A stretch of DNA of 64,000 nucleotides from Streptomyces sp. MST-110588 (GCF_022695595.1 NZ_CP074380.1:124001-188000), one strand, 5' to 3'. Positions 17,682 to 27,428 are shown, counted from the first letter of the stretch. Translations and numbers: made by a program. Notes: generated by a model not told the origin, from the letters alone.

Positions 17682-18440
17682 ACGGGCCAGCAGCCAGGCC
17701 AGGGCGATCTGCTGCGGGCTGACCCCGCGTCCGGCCGCGATCCGGTGGAAGGCCGTGCCCGCGGAGGCCGGGCCCGACGGGCCGTCGAGAGAGCTGCGGG
17801 TGATGCCGCCGAGCGGGCTCCAGGGCAGGAAGGCCAGGCCCAGCTCCGTGCACAGCCGCAGTTCGGCCTCGCTGTCACGGACGGCCGGCGAGTACTGGTT
17901 CTGTACGGAGACCAGCCCGTCACCGAGGATCGTCCGCGCCTCGTGGATCTGGCCGGTGTTCACGTTGGAGATCCCCGCGGCGCGGATCGTGCCCGCGTCG
18001 AGCAGTTCGCGCAGCGCGCCGACGGAGTCGGCCCAGGGGACGTTTGGGTCCGGCTTGTGCAGTTGGTAGAGGCCGATCGCCTCCACGCCGAGCCGCTTGA
18101 GCGAGGACTCGGCGGCGCGCTTGAGGTGTTCGGGGCTGCCGGTGACCGTCCAGCTCCCGTCGCCGGGCCGGCCCCGGCCGCCCTTGGTGGCGACGAGTAC
18201 GTCCGAGGTGTCACCGCTGTAGCAGGCGAGGGCACGGGCGATGAGAAGTTCGTTGTGGCCGCTCTCGCCCGCGTGCCAGTGGTAGCTGTCGGCGGTGTCG
18301 ATGAGCGTGACGCCCGCGTCGAGGGCCGCGTGGAGGGTGGCGACGGCCCGCTCTTCGTCCGGGCGGTCCTCGATGGACAGCGGCATGGCGCCCAGGCCGA
18401 TGGCGCTGACGGTGGTGTCTCCGATGGTGCGGTACTGCAT
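17556..18440 (-). CDS. aldo/keto reductase
   Basis: A 294-residue NADPH-dependent aldo/keto reductase. The TIM-barrel signatures are present: LIDTADSY gives the active-site Asp and Tyr, VATKGGRG the Lys, and LYQLHKPDP the His. GISNVN and FLPWSPLGG are standard strands and a late IPVPGASRP binds the cofactor phosphate. The start at 18440 follows GGAGAA; the open frame extends upstream but is noncoding there. A LysR gene is divergent, and between them lies a remnant of another dehydrogenase. Substrate unknown. Confidence 0.92.
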   Translation of the reverse strand: MQYRTIGDTTVSAIGLGAMPLSIEDRPDEERAVATLHAALDAGVTLIDTADSYHWHAGESGHNELLIARALACYSGDTSDVLVATKGGRGRPGDGSWTVTGSPEHLKRAAESSLKRLGVEAIGLYQLHKPDPNVPWADSVGALRELLDAGTIRAAGISNVNTGQIHEARTILGDGLVSVQNQYSPAVRDSEAELRLCTELGLAFLPWSPLGGITRSSLDGPSGPASAGTAFHRIAAGRGVSPQQIALAWLLARSPVMIPVPGASRPASVQNSAQAAELVLSGTEVKELDGTLPN

Positions 18441-18519
18441 GGGTGGTGTTCTCCAGCTCGGGCGACGGGCAGGGCAGGTGTGGCGGGGGTAGTGGGTGGG
18501 TGCAGCAGGTGTGGTGGGG

Positions 18520-18658
18520 GCCGGGTGCGGCCCCGGAAGACCCGGGCGGCGACGGCGGCCGGCACCGGGGTGTAGCAGACCTGATCGACGACCACGTCGA
18601 AGGTGCGGGCGCCCGGCGCCGCGCCCCGGCTGCCGCCGATGACGCAGATGCTTTGCAT
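18520..18658 (-). pseudogene. remnant of an NAD-dependent epimerase/dehydratase
   Basis: From an ATG at 18658 the minus strand encodes MQSICVIGGSRG, the start of an epimerase Rossmann fold, and then directly ARTFDVVVDQVCYTPVPAAV, a motif that in full-length relatives lies about 60 residues later. Similarity ends shortly after VFRGRT. The cofactor-binding middle and the whole C-terminal part are missing, so this is a deletion remnant. It sits between the AKR and LysR genes and may retain their former shared promoter. Confidence 0.6.
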
Positions 18659-18728
18659 GCGCCCACCTTGGCAACCTAGGCTCATCAGCAGAAGTACCGG
18701 CTTACTGCACAGGCGTTAAGGAAAACTG

Positions 18729-19652
18729 TTGATCGACGTCCAGCGGCTGCGGGTTCTGCGAGCGGTGGCCGAGCACGGCAGCTTCAACCAGGCCGCCGCG
18801 GCCCTGCTCATCACCCCCTCGGCCGTCTCCCAGCACGTGGCGGCCCTGGAGCGCAGCCTCGGCACCCAGGTCGCGGCGCGCAGCACACGAGGCGTCACCC
18901 TCACCCGGGCCGGTCAGATCATGGTCGAGGCGGCGGAGGCGGTCACCGCGGAACTCGCCTACGCCAGGCAGCAGATCGACCGGCTCGGTACGGGCCGGAC
19001 CAAGCTGACCGTCGCCACGTTCACCAGCGGCGGCAGGATCCTGCTGCCCGGTGCCCTCGCCCGGCTTGCCGCCGCGCACCCGGACACCGAGATCCACGTC
19101 ATGGAGGGCGAGCCGGAGGTCACCCTGCCCCTGGTCCGGCAGGGCACCGCGGACCTCGCGCTCGCCTACCACTTCGACGGCCCGCTCCCGGTGCGGCCCG
19201 GCGACCGTACGGGCATGGAGTGGAGCGAGCTGCTGGACGATCCGCTGTACGTCGTCCTGCCCCGGGGCCACCGGCTGGCCGGCCACGGCTCCCTCGACCT
19301 GTCCGAACTCGCGGCCGAGCCCTGGGTACTCGGCTGCCTCAAAACCGAGGCGTACCTGCGGCGTTACGCCGAACTCGCCGGCTTCGCCCCCCTGGTACGG
19401 GGCAGCACGACCGACTACTTCTTCGCCTGCTCGCTCGTCGCCGCGGGCGTGGGGATCTCGCTGGTGCCGTCCATCGCGCTCACCCCGGCACCGGCAGATC
19501 TCCACATCGTTCCGGTCGGACCGCCGGGCCCGGCCCGCCACATCGGTGTCGCCACCGCCGCCCGCAGCCGCCACCAGCCTCAGGTCGCCACGCTGATCCG
19601 GGTTCTCCGGGAGCAGGCGTCGGCCATCGGTGCGAGTCGTCCATCGATGTGA
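18729..19652 (+). CDS. LysR-family regulator
   Basis: A 307-residue LysR-type regulator. Residues 1-60 form the winged HTH (VLRAVAEHGSFNQAAAALLITPSAVSQHVAALE), and residues 85-295 the substrate-binding-like effector domain with two lobes. The likely start is TTG 18729, 9 bp behind AAGGAAA. It is divergent from the aldo/keto reductase gene with an epimerase remnant between, so it probably controls that promoter region and itself. The inducer is unknown; no clear T-N11-A box could be chosen. Confidence 0.9.
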   Translation: MIDVQRLRVLRAVAEHGSFNQAAAALLITPSAVSQHVAALERSLGTQVAARSTRGVTLTRAGQIMVEAAEAVTAELAYARQQIDRLGTGRTKLTVATFTSGGRILLPGALARLAAAHPDTEIHVMEGEPEVTLPLVRQGTADLALAYHFDGPLPVRPGDRTGMEWSELLDDPLYVVLPRGHRLAGHGSLDLSELAAEPWVLGCLKTEAYLRRYAELAGFAPLVRGSTTDYFFACSLVAAGVGISLVPSIALTPAPADLHIVPVGPPGPARHIGVATAARSRHQPQVATLIRVLREQASAIGASRPSM

Positions 19653-19855
19653 GGTGGCCGGCACTAGGTGACCAGCGCGAGGTGACCGGCAGGCATCAGG
19701 AACAAGTCCCGTCACTCGCCGTGACGGTCGCCGAATAGCCCTCATTCCGTACGTGCGCGGATACGCTCTGTCCCAACGGCGCGGCGCGATCGCCCAACGG
19801 CGTTCATCGGTCACCGCGCACGGACTCAACGGACTCAGCAGAGAGGGACGCAACG

Positions 19856-20056
19856 ATGCACGCCTCAAAAGGGGACCGTCTGGTGGTGCACGGACGAGTC
19901 GTGGGCAAACAGGATCGCGTCGTGGAGATCGTCGAGGTGCTCGGCCCGAACGGCACGCCGCCCTACCGCGTACGGGCCGAGAACGGCCATGAAACCATCA
20001 TGACTCCCGGACCGGACTCCGTCGTCGACCACCGCAAGGGATCGGGCCCGGCCTGA
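19856..20056 (+). CDS. DUF1918 domain protein
   Basis: A 66-residue basic protein matching the DUF1918 family: GDRLVVHGRVVGKQDRVVEIVEVLG, then PPYRVRAENGHETIMTPGPDSVV. The family forms a small beta-barrel like the KOW/SH3 type and occurs widely in actinobacteria; its function is not established. The ATG follows AGAGAGGGA. A strong hairpin terminator lies 31 bp after the stop, so it is transcribed alone. The region 19653-19855 upstream holds no other gene. Confidence 0.9.
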   Translation: MHASKGDRLVVHGRVVGKQDRVVEIVEVLGPNGTPPYRVRAENGHETIMTPGPDSVVDHRKGSGPA

Positions 20057-20087
20057 CGGCGGCACCACGCCGCATCACCACCACGCC

Positions 20088-20111
20088 AAGGGCCCGCCCA
20101 CGCGGGCCCTT
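20088..20111. terminator. bidirectional intrinsic terminator
   Basis: AAGGGCCCGC and GCGGGCCCTT form a perfect 10-bp stem with a 4-base CCAC loop. It lies between the DUF1918 gene and the convergent molybdenum hydroxylase gene. The A and T flanks allow termination in both directions. Confidence 0.8.
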
Positions 20112-20167
20112 GTGCACCGGCGGACAGAACAGAGGAACGGAGCAGAGGAACGGTGGGAGAGGCCGGT

Positions 20168-23027
20168 TCAGCCTCTGTCGTGCCGGGAGTGGTGGAGCGT
20201 GTCCCACACACGGTCCGCCCGCAGCGGCAGGTCGGTGAACCGGACGCCGGTGGCATCGCGTACGGCGTTGGCCAGCGCCGGAGCGACGGGCAGGTAGCAG
20301 CCCTCACTGAGGGACTTGGCGCCCATCGGTCCGACAGGGTCGGACGTCCGCACGAAACGCACCCGGCCGACGGGTACTTCGGCGAAGGCCGCCAGCCGGT
20401 AGTGGCGGAGCGAGGTGGTGGTGACCTCGCCGCGTTCGTCGAGGGCGACCTCTTCCCACAGTGCCGCGCCCAGGGCCTGGGCGATGGCCCCCTCGGCCTG
20501 TCCCCTGGCCTGCGCGGGGTTGAGCACGTGACCGGCATCGATGGCCTGCACGCTGTCCAGGACGCGGATCTCGCCGGTGGCCGGGTTCACGGCCACCCGC
20601 GTCCAGTGGGCCTGGAAGCCGGCCGAGCGTGCGGTGCCCTCGCAGCGTCCGGTGGCTTTCAGGGTCCGTCCGGAGGTACGGGCGGCGGTCCGCGCCAGGT
20701 ACGCCAGCGACAGCGAAGGCGCCGGTCCGCACACCACCGAGTCCTCCCGCAGGCGGCAGCCGGAGCCTGTGAGTCCGGCCGTAGAGGTGAGTTCGGCGGC
20801 GTAATCGCAGATGGCCGCGGCCAGGCATCGGGCTGCCCGGAGGGCGGCACGGGCGGTGACGACCGTACCGGCGGAACCGAACATGCCGGAGTCGTGGCCG
20901 AGGCTGCCGGTGTCGGCCTGGTGGACGGTGATGCGGCCGGGTGTGGTGGCGAGGGCGTCGGCGGCGAGCTGCACCAGCGTGGTCGTCGTGCCGCTGCCGA
21001 TCTCTGGCACGCCGGCCGTCAGACGGTAGGTGCCGTCCGGTTCGAGGGAGATCTCCACCGTACCGACGTGTCCGCCGATCGGACTGGTGATGAGCATGGA
21101 CACGGCGCAGCCCTCGCCGGTGAGCCAGCCCGGCGGCGCCGGAACTGACGGCGGGTCCGGCCCGCCGGGTTCCGCAGCCACGCCGCCTGATGCGGGATCG
21201 ACCCGGCCGTGCACCGAATCCTCTTCGCCGGGAGCCGAGCCCTTCTCGCCGGAGGCCGAGCCTGCCTGGCCGGCTGCCTCGCCGGCCGCTGCCGCCGTAC
21301 GGGTACGGATCGCGGCGAGGCACTCGTCGAGCCCGAAACCGGTGATGTCCACGTCGTCCCCCGGCGCCGCCCCGCCCGTGACCAGCGGGTCACCGGCGCG
21401 GATGACATTGCGCCGGCGGAAGGCGACCGGGTCGACCGCCAGGCGGCGGGCCAGCTCGTCGACGGCGCACTCCACGGCGAAGCCGACCTGGCCGCGGCCG
21501 TAACCGCGAAAGGCACCGGCCGGGACGGTATGGGTGTAGACGGCATAACCGTCGACCTTCTTGTTGGCGCACCGGTACAGCGCGAGCGGTTCGGTGCAGC
21601 CGCAGGCGAGCACGGCCGCGCCGTGGTTTCCGTAGGCCCCGGTGTCGTACACGGCCCGTACGCGCAGCGCGGTGAGGGTGCCGTCGCGACGGGCGCCCGC
21701 CCGGACGGTGACGGTGCAGGAGTGACGGGTGGTGGCACCGGTGAACTGTTCGGCGCGGGTGTACTCCAGTTTCACCGGGCGGCCGGTGCGCAGTACGGCC
21801 AGCGCCACGACGTCCTCCACCAGCATCTCCTGCTTGCCGCCGAAACCGCCGCCGACCCGGCCGGCCACCACCCGTACCCGGTCCTCCGGCAGGCCGAAGA
21901 GAGCGCACAGGATGCGCCGGACGAGGAAAGGGGCCTGGGTGCTGGTCCGGACGACGAGCCGGCCGGCGTCGTCGAGCCGGCCGAGCGCCGCGTGTGTCTC
22001 CAGATGGGCGTGCTGGGCGGGGGATACGGAAGGTCTGCTCGTACTGGACGTCGGCCTCCGCGAAACCTTTCTCCACGTCACCCGCCTCCCCGTGGATCTC
22101 GGCGGCGATGTTGCGCGAGGGGCGGGCGATGCCGGACCCGGGGCCCTTGTCGTGGACGACGGGCGCACCTGGTTCCATGGCGCGTTCGGGGTCGTGGACG
22201 GCCGGCAGCACTTGGTAGGTGACGCGCAGACGGCGACAGCCTTCCTCGGCCGCGGCCTCGGTGTCCGCCACGACCGCCGCCACCCGCTGTCCTATGTGGC
22301 GCACGATGTCGTCCAGGATCCGGGTGTCGGCCGGGTCGTCCTCGGGGTGTTCGTGCTGTGCGGTGGAGAAGTGCCGCCCGGGGTCGTCGTGGTGCGTCAG
22401 TACGGCGCGTACGCCTGGCACCCGCAGCGCGTCGGAGAGGTCGATGTCCGTGATGCGGGCGTGGGCGTGCGGCGATCGTGCCAGCTTCAGGTGCAGCATC
22501 CCCGGTGGCGGATCGACGTCCAGGGTGTAGCGGGCCGCTCCGGTGACGATGTCGCGGCCCGCCGGGTCGGCTGCTGCCGTCGAAGCGGCGGGCCGCACGC
22601 CGCAGGCGGCGTCCTCGACGGCCCGGTAGCCGGTACAGCGGCACAGGTGCCCCTTCAGGGCCTGCGGGAGGTCGGCGAGCGCCTCGTCCCCGAGGGCCTG
22701 GGTGGTCATGATCAGGCCGGGCGTGCAGAATCCGCACTGGAAGCCCCGGACGTCGAGGAACCGTCGCTGCACGGGGTGGAGGGCACCGGATGCGCTGCCC
22801 AGCCCCTCGACCGTGGTCACGGTCCGCCCGTGCGCCCGGAAGGCGGGGTACAGACAACTGGGTAGGACCATGGAACCCACCTGTACGGCGCAGGCACCGC
22901 AGTCACCGGTGTCGCACCCCTTCTTCACCCCGTACCAGCCCTGCTCGCGCAGATAGGTCCGCAGGCACTGACCGGCGCGCGGCGGCTTCACATACCGCCG
23001 CCCGTTGACCCGTACCCAAAACCTCAC
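20168..23027 (-). CDS. molybdenum hydroxylase, fused [2Fe-2S] and molybdopterin subunits (frameshifted)
   Basis: One polypeptide of 952 residues if one base is removed from the G run 22019-22023. The first 165 residues are a CoxS/XdhC-like iron-sulfur subunit with the plant-type cluster GCDTGDCGAC and the second cluster CGFCTPG plus CRCTGY. The rest is a CoxL/XdhA-like molybdopterin subunit, with VGGGFGGKQE, FRGYGRGQVGFAVE and the late GAKSLSEGC segment near the catalytic Glu position. Relatives oxidise purines, aldehydes or N-heterocycles. The separate FAD subunit is encoded 7 bp upstream; together they form an electron path Mo to Fe-S to FAD. Start GTG 23027 follows GGGAGGGG. Confidence 0.8.
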
Positions 23028-23034
23028 CCCTCCC

Positions 23035-23880
23035 TCACCCCTTTCCCGCCCCTTCCGCCTCATCCTCCCCTGCCGCCCCTGCCTCTGTGGCCAGCTCACA
23101 CCGGATCTCCTCGGCGAAACGGAACGTCAAGTGCCGCCGCCACGCCGCTTCCCCGTACACGTCATGGCACCACTCCCCCGGCGCCACCGCCCGTTCGAGC
23201 GCCGCCCGTACCTCGATGCCGTCAGGCCGCGGACCGAAACACAGGCGTACGGGGCGCACCGTCGAAGCGGTCACGGTCAGCGACACGGCCCCGTCCCACG
23301 CGTCCAGCAGGCCGGTGACCAGCGCGGCCGAGGCGCCCAGCCGGTACAGCGAAGCCCGCCGGAAAGCCGTGCGCCCGGCCAGCGAGCGGCCGGGCAGGGT
23401 GACCGAGCGCAGGAGTTCCCCTTCCCGCAGAGCCGTGCGCCGCGCGCCGGTCACCAGACGGGTCACCGGCATGGTGCGCTCGGTACCGTCCTGGGGGACG
23501 TACAGCAGGCATACGGCGTCCAAGGTGGCGGTGAGCGAGATCATGGGGGCGATCGGCAGCGCGGCGCACAGGTTGCCGCCGACGGTGGCCGTCCGCCACA
23601 CCGCCGGCGACGAGGAGAAGGCGCGGCAGCACTGCGCCACCAGCGGCGTGTCGGTGATCTCCCGTACGAGTTCGGCCACCGTGCAGGTCGCGGCGATCTC
23701 CAGCCCCGCCGGGGTCCGCCGCAGCGGCTGCCACCCGGTGTGGCCGAGGTCCACCAGCCGGCGCAGTCGGGGGCGTGGCTCGGCGAAGAGGTACGTACCA
23801 CCCGCCAGGTACGCGTCACCGGCCCGCCACCGGCCCTGCTGCCCCAGCTGGCTCACCTCTTCCACGGTGTGCAGATCCAC
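23035..23880 (-). CDS. FAD-binding subunit of a molybdenum hydroxylase (CoxM-like)
   Basis: A 281-residue FAD-binding subunit of the FAD_binding_5 type. LAGGTYLFAEPRP is the first FAD loop near residue 26, and ATVGGNLCAALP the second near residue 98; the C-terminal CO-dehydrogenase flavoprotein domain follows from residue 165 (AFRRASLYRLGASAALVTG). It is the first gene of a two-gene operon with the fused Fe-S/molybdopterin gene 7 bp downstream. The 40-residue tail is Glu/Gly rich and may be linker. Electron acceptor probably NAD or oxygen. Confidence 0.88.
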   Translation of the reverse strand: MDLHTVEEVSQLGQQGRWRAGDAYLAGGTYLFAEPRPRLRRLVDLGHTGWQPLRRTPAGLEIAATCTVAELVREITDTPLVAQCCRAFSSSPAVWRTATVGGNLCAALPIAPMISLTATLDAVCLLYVPQDGTERTMPVTRLVTGARRTALREGELLRSVTLPGRSLAGRTAFRRASLYRLGASAALVTGLLDAWDGAVSLTVTASTVRPVRLCFGPRPDGIEVRAALERAVAPGEWCHDVYGEAAWRRHLTFRFAEEIRCELATEAGAAGEDEAEGAGKG

Positions 23881-24173
23881 GCCTCACCCCGCCAGGTCCC
23901 CCGAGCGCAACTCGCAACTCCACCGAAACAGTCCACCAGTCACCCAGCCCCCTCCCCACGCACCTTCCTCACCCCTCATCCACGCCCCTGCTTCCACCCA
24001 TTCGCTCCACCACCTCACCCATACGCCGAGCACCGACGTCAGGGCCCTTGCCCGGCCGGAGTGCGAGGGCAGGCGCGTGCGCTCGGCGACGGAGGAGGCG
24101 GTTGTGCGCCGAGTCAAAACCCGGTTCGATCAGGGCGCGGCGAGCTGCCGGCCGATACAGAGGAGTGAGACCC
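23881..24173. other. C-rich intergenic region
   Basis: No gene was seen. The plus strand is strongly pyrimidine-biased between 23890 and 24010. It separates the divergent molybdenum hydroxylase operon and a RibD-like gene and should contain both promoters; none could be fixed. Confidence 0.45.
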
Positions 24174-24770
24174 ATGCGCGTAGTGATCAGTGAGTTCATG
24201 AGCCTGGACGGGATCGTGCAGGCCCCGGGCGGACCCGATGAGGACACCGACGGGGGCTTCGCCCACGGTGGCTGGTCGCACCCGTTCTTCGATCCTGAGG
24301 TGGTGGGCGGCGCCTTCTCCGACGCGCTGACCAAGGCCGAGGCGCTGCTGTTCGGGCGCCGTACGTGGCAGACGATGGCCGGGGCATGGCCGGAGCGAGG
24401 TGGCGAGCCGTTCGCCGACCGGATGAACTCCATTCAGAAGTACGTGGTGTCCGATACGCTCGACGATGACAAGCTGACCTGGAACAACACCACACGTATC
24501 CCCGGTGACGACGCCATCGCCCGTGTCCGGGAGCTGCGCCGGGCCGATGGCGGCGATCTGCTGATCATGGGGAGTCCCACGCTCGTACGCGCCCTTGTGG
24601 CCGAGGATCTGGTCGACGAACTCCGGCTCATGATCATGCCGGTGCTCCTCGGCGGCGGCAAGACGATCTTCCCGGCCGACGGCAGGCTCCGCACGCTGGA
24701 GCTGGTCTCCTCGGTCACCAGTGACACGGGGGCGCACGTCTGTACCTACCGGCGGGTTGCCGAGCGGTAG
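24174..24770 (+). CDS. RibD C-terminal/dihydrofolate reductase-fold protein
   Basis: A 198-residue reductase-fold protein starting at ATG 24174 behind AGGAG. MRVVISEFMSLDGIVQAPGG opens the family, FGRRTWQTMAGAWP binds the pyridine nucleotide, and LLIMGSPTLVRALVAEDLVDEL followed by PVLLGGGKTIFP are standard. These proteins share the fold of RibD and DHFR but their substrates in actinobacteria are unproven. Codon use is typical. Monocistronic; divergent from the molybdenum hydroxylase operon. Confidence 0.9.
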   Translation: MRVVISEFMSLDGIVQAPGGPDEDTDGGFAHGGWSHPFFDPEVVGGAFSDALTKAEALLFGRRTWQTMAGAWPERGGEPFADRMNSIQKYVVSDTLDDDKLTWNNTTRIPGDDAIARVRELRRADGGDLLIMGSPTLVRALVAEDLVDELRLMIMPVLLGGGKTIFPADGRLRTLELVSSVTSDTGAHVCTYRRVAER

Positions 24771-24939
24771 GGAGAAGGCACGGGACGGCGTACGCTCACG
24801 GCGTCCCGGTACGAGGCGGTCGGCCGGGCCGCCGGCCGAGCGGTGCGTCAGTCGACCGGTCGGCCGGTTCGTCGGTCGATCGCTCCGCCGGCCGGCCGGG
24901 CCCCCGTTCCACCGCGATCGTCCAGGCGCGTGCCGCCGG

Positions 24940-26127
24940 TCAGAACGCCCCCGCCGATGTCGGAGCCGGTGGCACCCACCGCTGGTTACGTGCTTGCTGC
25001 GAGCGCACACCGTAGTCGGACTTGAGCTCCTCCGGAATGGCGTACTGCATCACCCGGCCGCGTGTGAGCGAGCCGAGTTCGAAGGCGGAGAGCAGGCTGC
25101 CCGCCTTGTCCAGTGCCCACTCCCCCAGCGGGCTGCTGTCCTCGATGGTCTCCAGCGCGCCGAGGACGAGAGGCACGGCCTTGGCCGCCGTGTCCCAGTG
25201 GCTGCGGGGAATCTGCAGCCAGTCGGCGATGGTGTCGCCCACGAGGAAGCGGATCGTGGCCGGCACGATCGGGTCGAAGATCGTGCCGGGGACCACGTCC
25301 TCGTACATCCGCATCAGTTGGTTGTTCAGCCGTACGCCGTCCTCGGACGGGCCCAGGTTCCGTACGAGGTAGAGATCGGCGTACGCGCGGGCCTCGGTGA
25401 GGTTGTCCGGCGCCGCCTCCATGTCGCAGCCGAGCATGGAACCGACGACCCGCCAGGCGTAGTAGTACGCCTCCGCGCCCTCCTCGCTCATATGGATACC
25501 GAGGCGGTGCATCGCGTCCAGTACGAGGATCGAGAAGCAGATCTGCCCGCCGATCATGTCTTCCTGGCACAGCGGCGTGCCGTGGCGCTCCGTGTCCCAG
25601 CGCCCTGATGTGGTCAGGTGGTGGCGCACCGCGGCGTGCAGCAGGCGGACCTTCTGGGCAGCCGGGATGAACTTGCTGCCCTCCTCGAAGGCATTGGTCT
25701 GCATCAGGTACGTGACGAACTGCCCCGTGTTCGCCATCCGGCGTGAGGGGTAGTCCATGGAGTGCGTCGAGGCCAGCAGTTTCGCCACGCGCGGTACGGC
25801 ATAACTGGCCGGCATCGCCGCGAAGGACAGGCCCGTGTTGATGTGGGCGGCGTTGTCCATGAAGAACAGCCGTGCGCGCTCCATGGCGTCCCAGTCCACC
25901 CACTTCGGGGGCATTCCGGTCGTTTCCAGGTAGGACGCCGCCGACTGCGGCAGGCCATCGGGCAGTTTGTGTCCCGCGGTGGTGAAGAAACGCATGAGGG
26001 TGTTGAAGTCCCGTACCTCTCCGCGTTCGAACATGGCGGCCACGGTGGCGTCGGCGAGCGGGTCACCCTGGGTGCGCAGATCGTCCAGTGTCGCGTCGGT
26101 GTACCGGGCGGTGGTCTCAGTGGTCAC
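24940..26127 (-). CDS. DUF2236/Lcp-like haem oxygenase
   Basis: A 395-residue DUF2236 protein (MpaB/latex-clearing-protein group). Start GTG 26127 is chosen for its GAGGAA site. Residues Arg130, Thr134 and His164 occur with the same spacing as the active-site Arg, Thr and axial haem His of the rubber oxygenase Lcp of Streptomyces K30 (+4 and +30), in PSRRMANTG and VRLLHAAVRHH. The position of the Lcp active-site Lys just before that Thr is Asn here, so the substrate pocket likely differs. There is no signal peptide, unlike secreted Lcp. It follows a polyprenyl synthase gene by 119 bp, hinting at an isoprenoid substrate. Confidence 0.8.
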   Translation of the reverse strand: MTTETTARYTDATLDDLRTQGDPLADATVAAMFERGEVRDFNTLMRFFTTAGHKLPDGLPQSAASYLETTGMPPKWVDWDAMERARLFFMDNAAHINTGLSFAAMPASYAVPRVAKLLASTHSMDYPSRRMANTGQFVTYLMQTNAFEEGSKFIPAAQKVRLLHAAVRHHLTTSGRWDTERHGTPLCQEDMIGGQICFSILVLDAMHRLGIHMSEEGAEAYYYAWRVVGSMLGCDMEAAPDNLTEARAYADLYLVRNLGPSEDGVRLNNQLMRMYEDVVPGTIFDPIVPATIRFLVGDTIADWLQIPRSHWDTAAKAVPLVLGALETIEDSSPLGEWALDKAGSLLSAFELGSLTRGRVMQYAIPEELKSDYGVRSQQARNQRWVPPAPTSAGAF

Positions 26128-26246
26128 GGGTTCCTCGTCTCTCTCACAGGGACTGGTCGGTTGCCGAACACGCAGGGACTGATCGGTTGCGCGCACTCTC
26201 AGAGACCGGTCGGCCATGAACTCACCAGGAGCGGTCGGTCATGCAT

Positions 26247-27428
26247 TCACAGGGATCGGTCGGCTGCTGAGACCGCCAGTGCACCCAGCGCCGCACGCGC
26301 GTCCGCCGGCAGTGCCACGGAGTCCAGCGCCGCGCGGGCCCGCGCGATCCGCTCCGCGATCATCTCCTCGGTACGCCGGCGGGCGCCGCTGTGCTCCATC
26401 AGCTCCCGGACGAGTGCCGCGTCGGACTCGTCCAGGCTCGGGCCGGCCATGGTCTTGGCCAGCAGCCGCCGGTCGTCCGGGGAGAGGAGCGATACGGTCA
26501 GCGCGAGCAGTGCGGTGGGCTTCTTGTCCCGCAGATCGTCCAGGTTCGACTTCCCCGTCTCGGCCGGGTCGCCGAAGGTGCCCAGCAGGTCGTCGCGGAG
26601 CTGGAATGCCTCACCCAGCGGCAGCCCGTACCCGGTGAAGGCGGCGAGAACACCCCGGGAGGCACCGCCGAGGGTGGCACCCATGTGCAGCGGTCGCTCC
26701 ACGGTGTACTTGGCCGTCTTGTACCGGGCCACCTCCAGGGACTCGGCGACTCCGGGTACGACACCCCCGGTGCGCAGGATCTCCAGGAACTCCCCCGCCA
26801 CGGTCTCGCGCAGGAGCGATGACCACAGGGGCACCGTCCGTGCCACATACGCGCCGGGCAGGCCGCAGGTGGCGAAGACCTGGCCGGCGTAGCCCATCAG
26901 CAGGTCGCCCAGCATCATGGCCAGCGCGGTGGAGCGGCCCCGGCGGAGTCCGCAGGGGTCCCCGGCCGTCATCTCCCGGCCTCCGGTCCCGGCACCGCCT
27001 CCGGTACCGATACCGCTGTCAGTACTGGTGCCGACTTGGCTCTTGGTGAAGGCGTTCTCGGCGAAGGCGTTCTCGGTGAACGCGCTCTCGGCGAAGGCGC
27101 TCTCGGCGAAGGCGACATGGGCCGTCGGCAGGCCGTGCCGCAGCCGGCTGTCGTCGATGATGTCGTCGTGGGTGCACGCGGCGGCATGTACCAGTTCCAT
27201 GGCCGCCGCCGCCTTGATCACACCGTCGCAGTCCGGCTGGCCGCAGGCGCGCCAGCCCCAGTACAGGAAGGCGGCGCGCAACCGCTTCCCGCTCATGAGC
27301 GAGCTGCGCAACTGCGCACACAAAGGGGCGAGTTCGCTGGAGACGCGCAGCAACTCGGCTTCTTCCTCGTCGGCCAGCCGACGCAGGTACGTATCGATCC
27401 GCCGCTTGAACCCCGTGGTGTCATGCAT
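26247..27428 (-). CDS. polyprenyl (isoprenyl) diphosphate synthase with repeat insertion
   Basis: A 393-residue trans-prenyl synthase. The first Asp-rich motif is DDIIDD near residue 88 and the second is QLRDDLLGTFGD near residue 276; GKRLRAAFLYWGW gives the diphosphate-binding Lys/Arg region. These enzymes condense isopentenyl diphosphate with allylic diphosphates. Unusual is a loop after the first motif, residues 105-155, built from Ala-Phe-x-Glu-Ser/Asn pentapeptides and a Gly/Thr-rich stretch, replacing the usual loop. The gene is translationally overlapped with a small upstream gene and followed by the Lcp-like oxygenase. Product chain length is not predictable. Confidence 0.85.
   Translation of the reverse strand: MHDTTGFKRRIDTYLRRLADEEEAELLRVSSELAPLCAQLRSSLMSGKRLRAAFLYWGWRACGQPDCDGVIKAAAAMELVHAAACTHDDIIDDSRLRHGLPTAHVAFAESAFAESAFTENAFAENAFTKSQVGTSTDSGIGTGGGAGTGGREMTAGDPCGLRRGRSTALAMMLGDLLMGYAGQVFATCGLPGAYVARTVPLWSSLLRETVAGEFLEILRTGGVVPGVAESLEVARYKTAKYTVERPLHMGATLGGASRGVLAAFTGYGLPLGEAFQLRDDLLGTFGDPAETGKSNLDDLRDKKPTALLALTVSLLSPDDRRLLAKTMAGPSLDESDAALVRELMEHSGARRRTEEMIAERIARARAALDSVALPADARAALGALAVSAADRSL
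27046..27114. repeat. 15-bp tandem repeat inside the prenyl synthase gene
   Basis: Four imperfect 15-bp units, for example GCGAAGGCGTTCTCG, lie at 27046-27105 with a partial fifth. They encode the AFAES/AFTEN pentapeptides. The unit is a multiple of three, so expansion keeps the frame. Confidence 0.8.

Noticed and set aside
23881..24173. Small RNA or riboswitch in the C-rich gap
   Set aside because: No stable hairpin or known riboswitch core could be seen.
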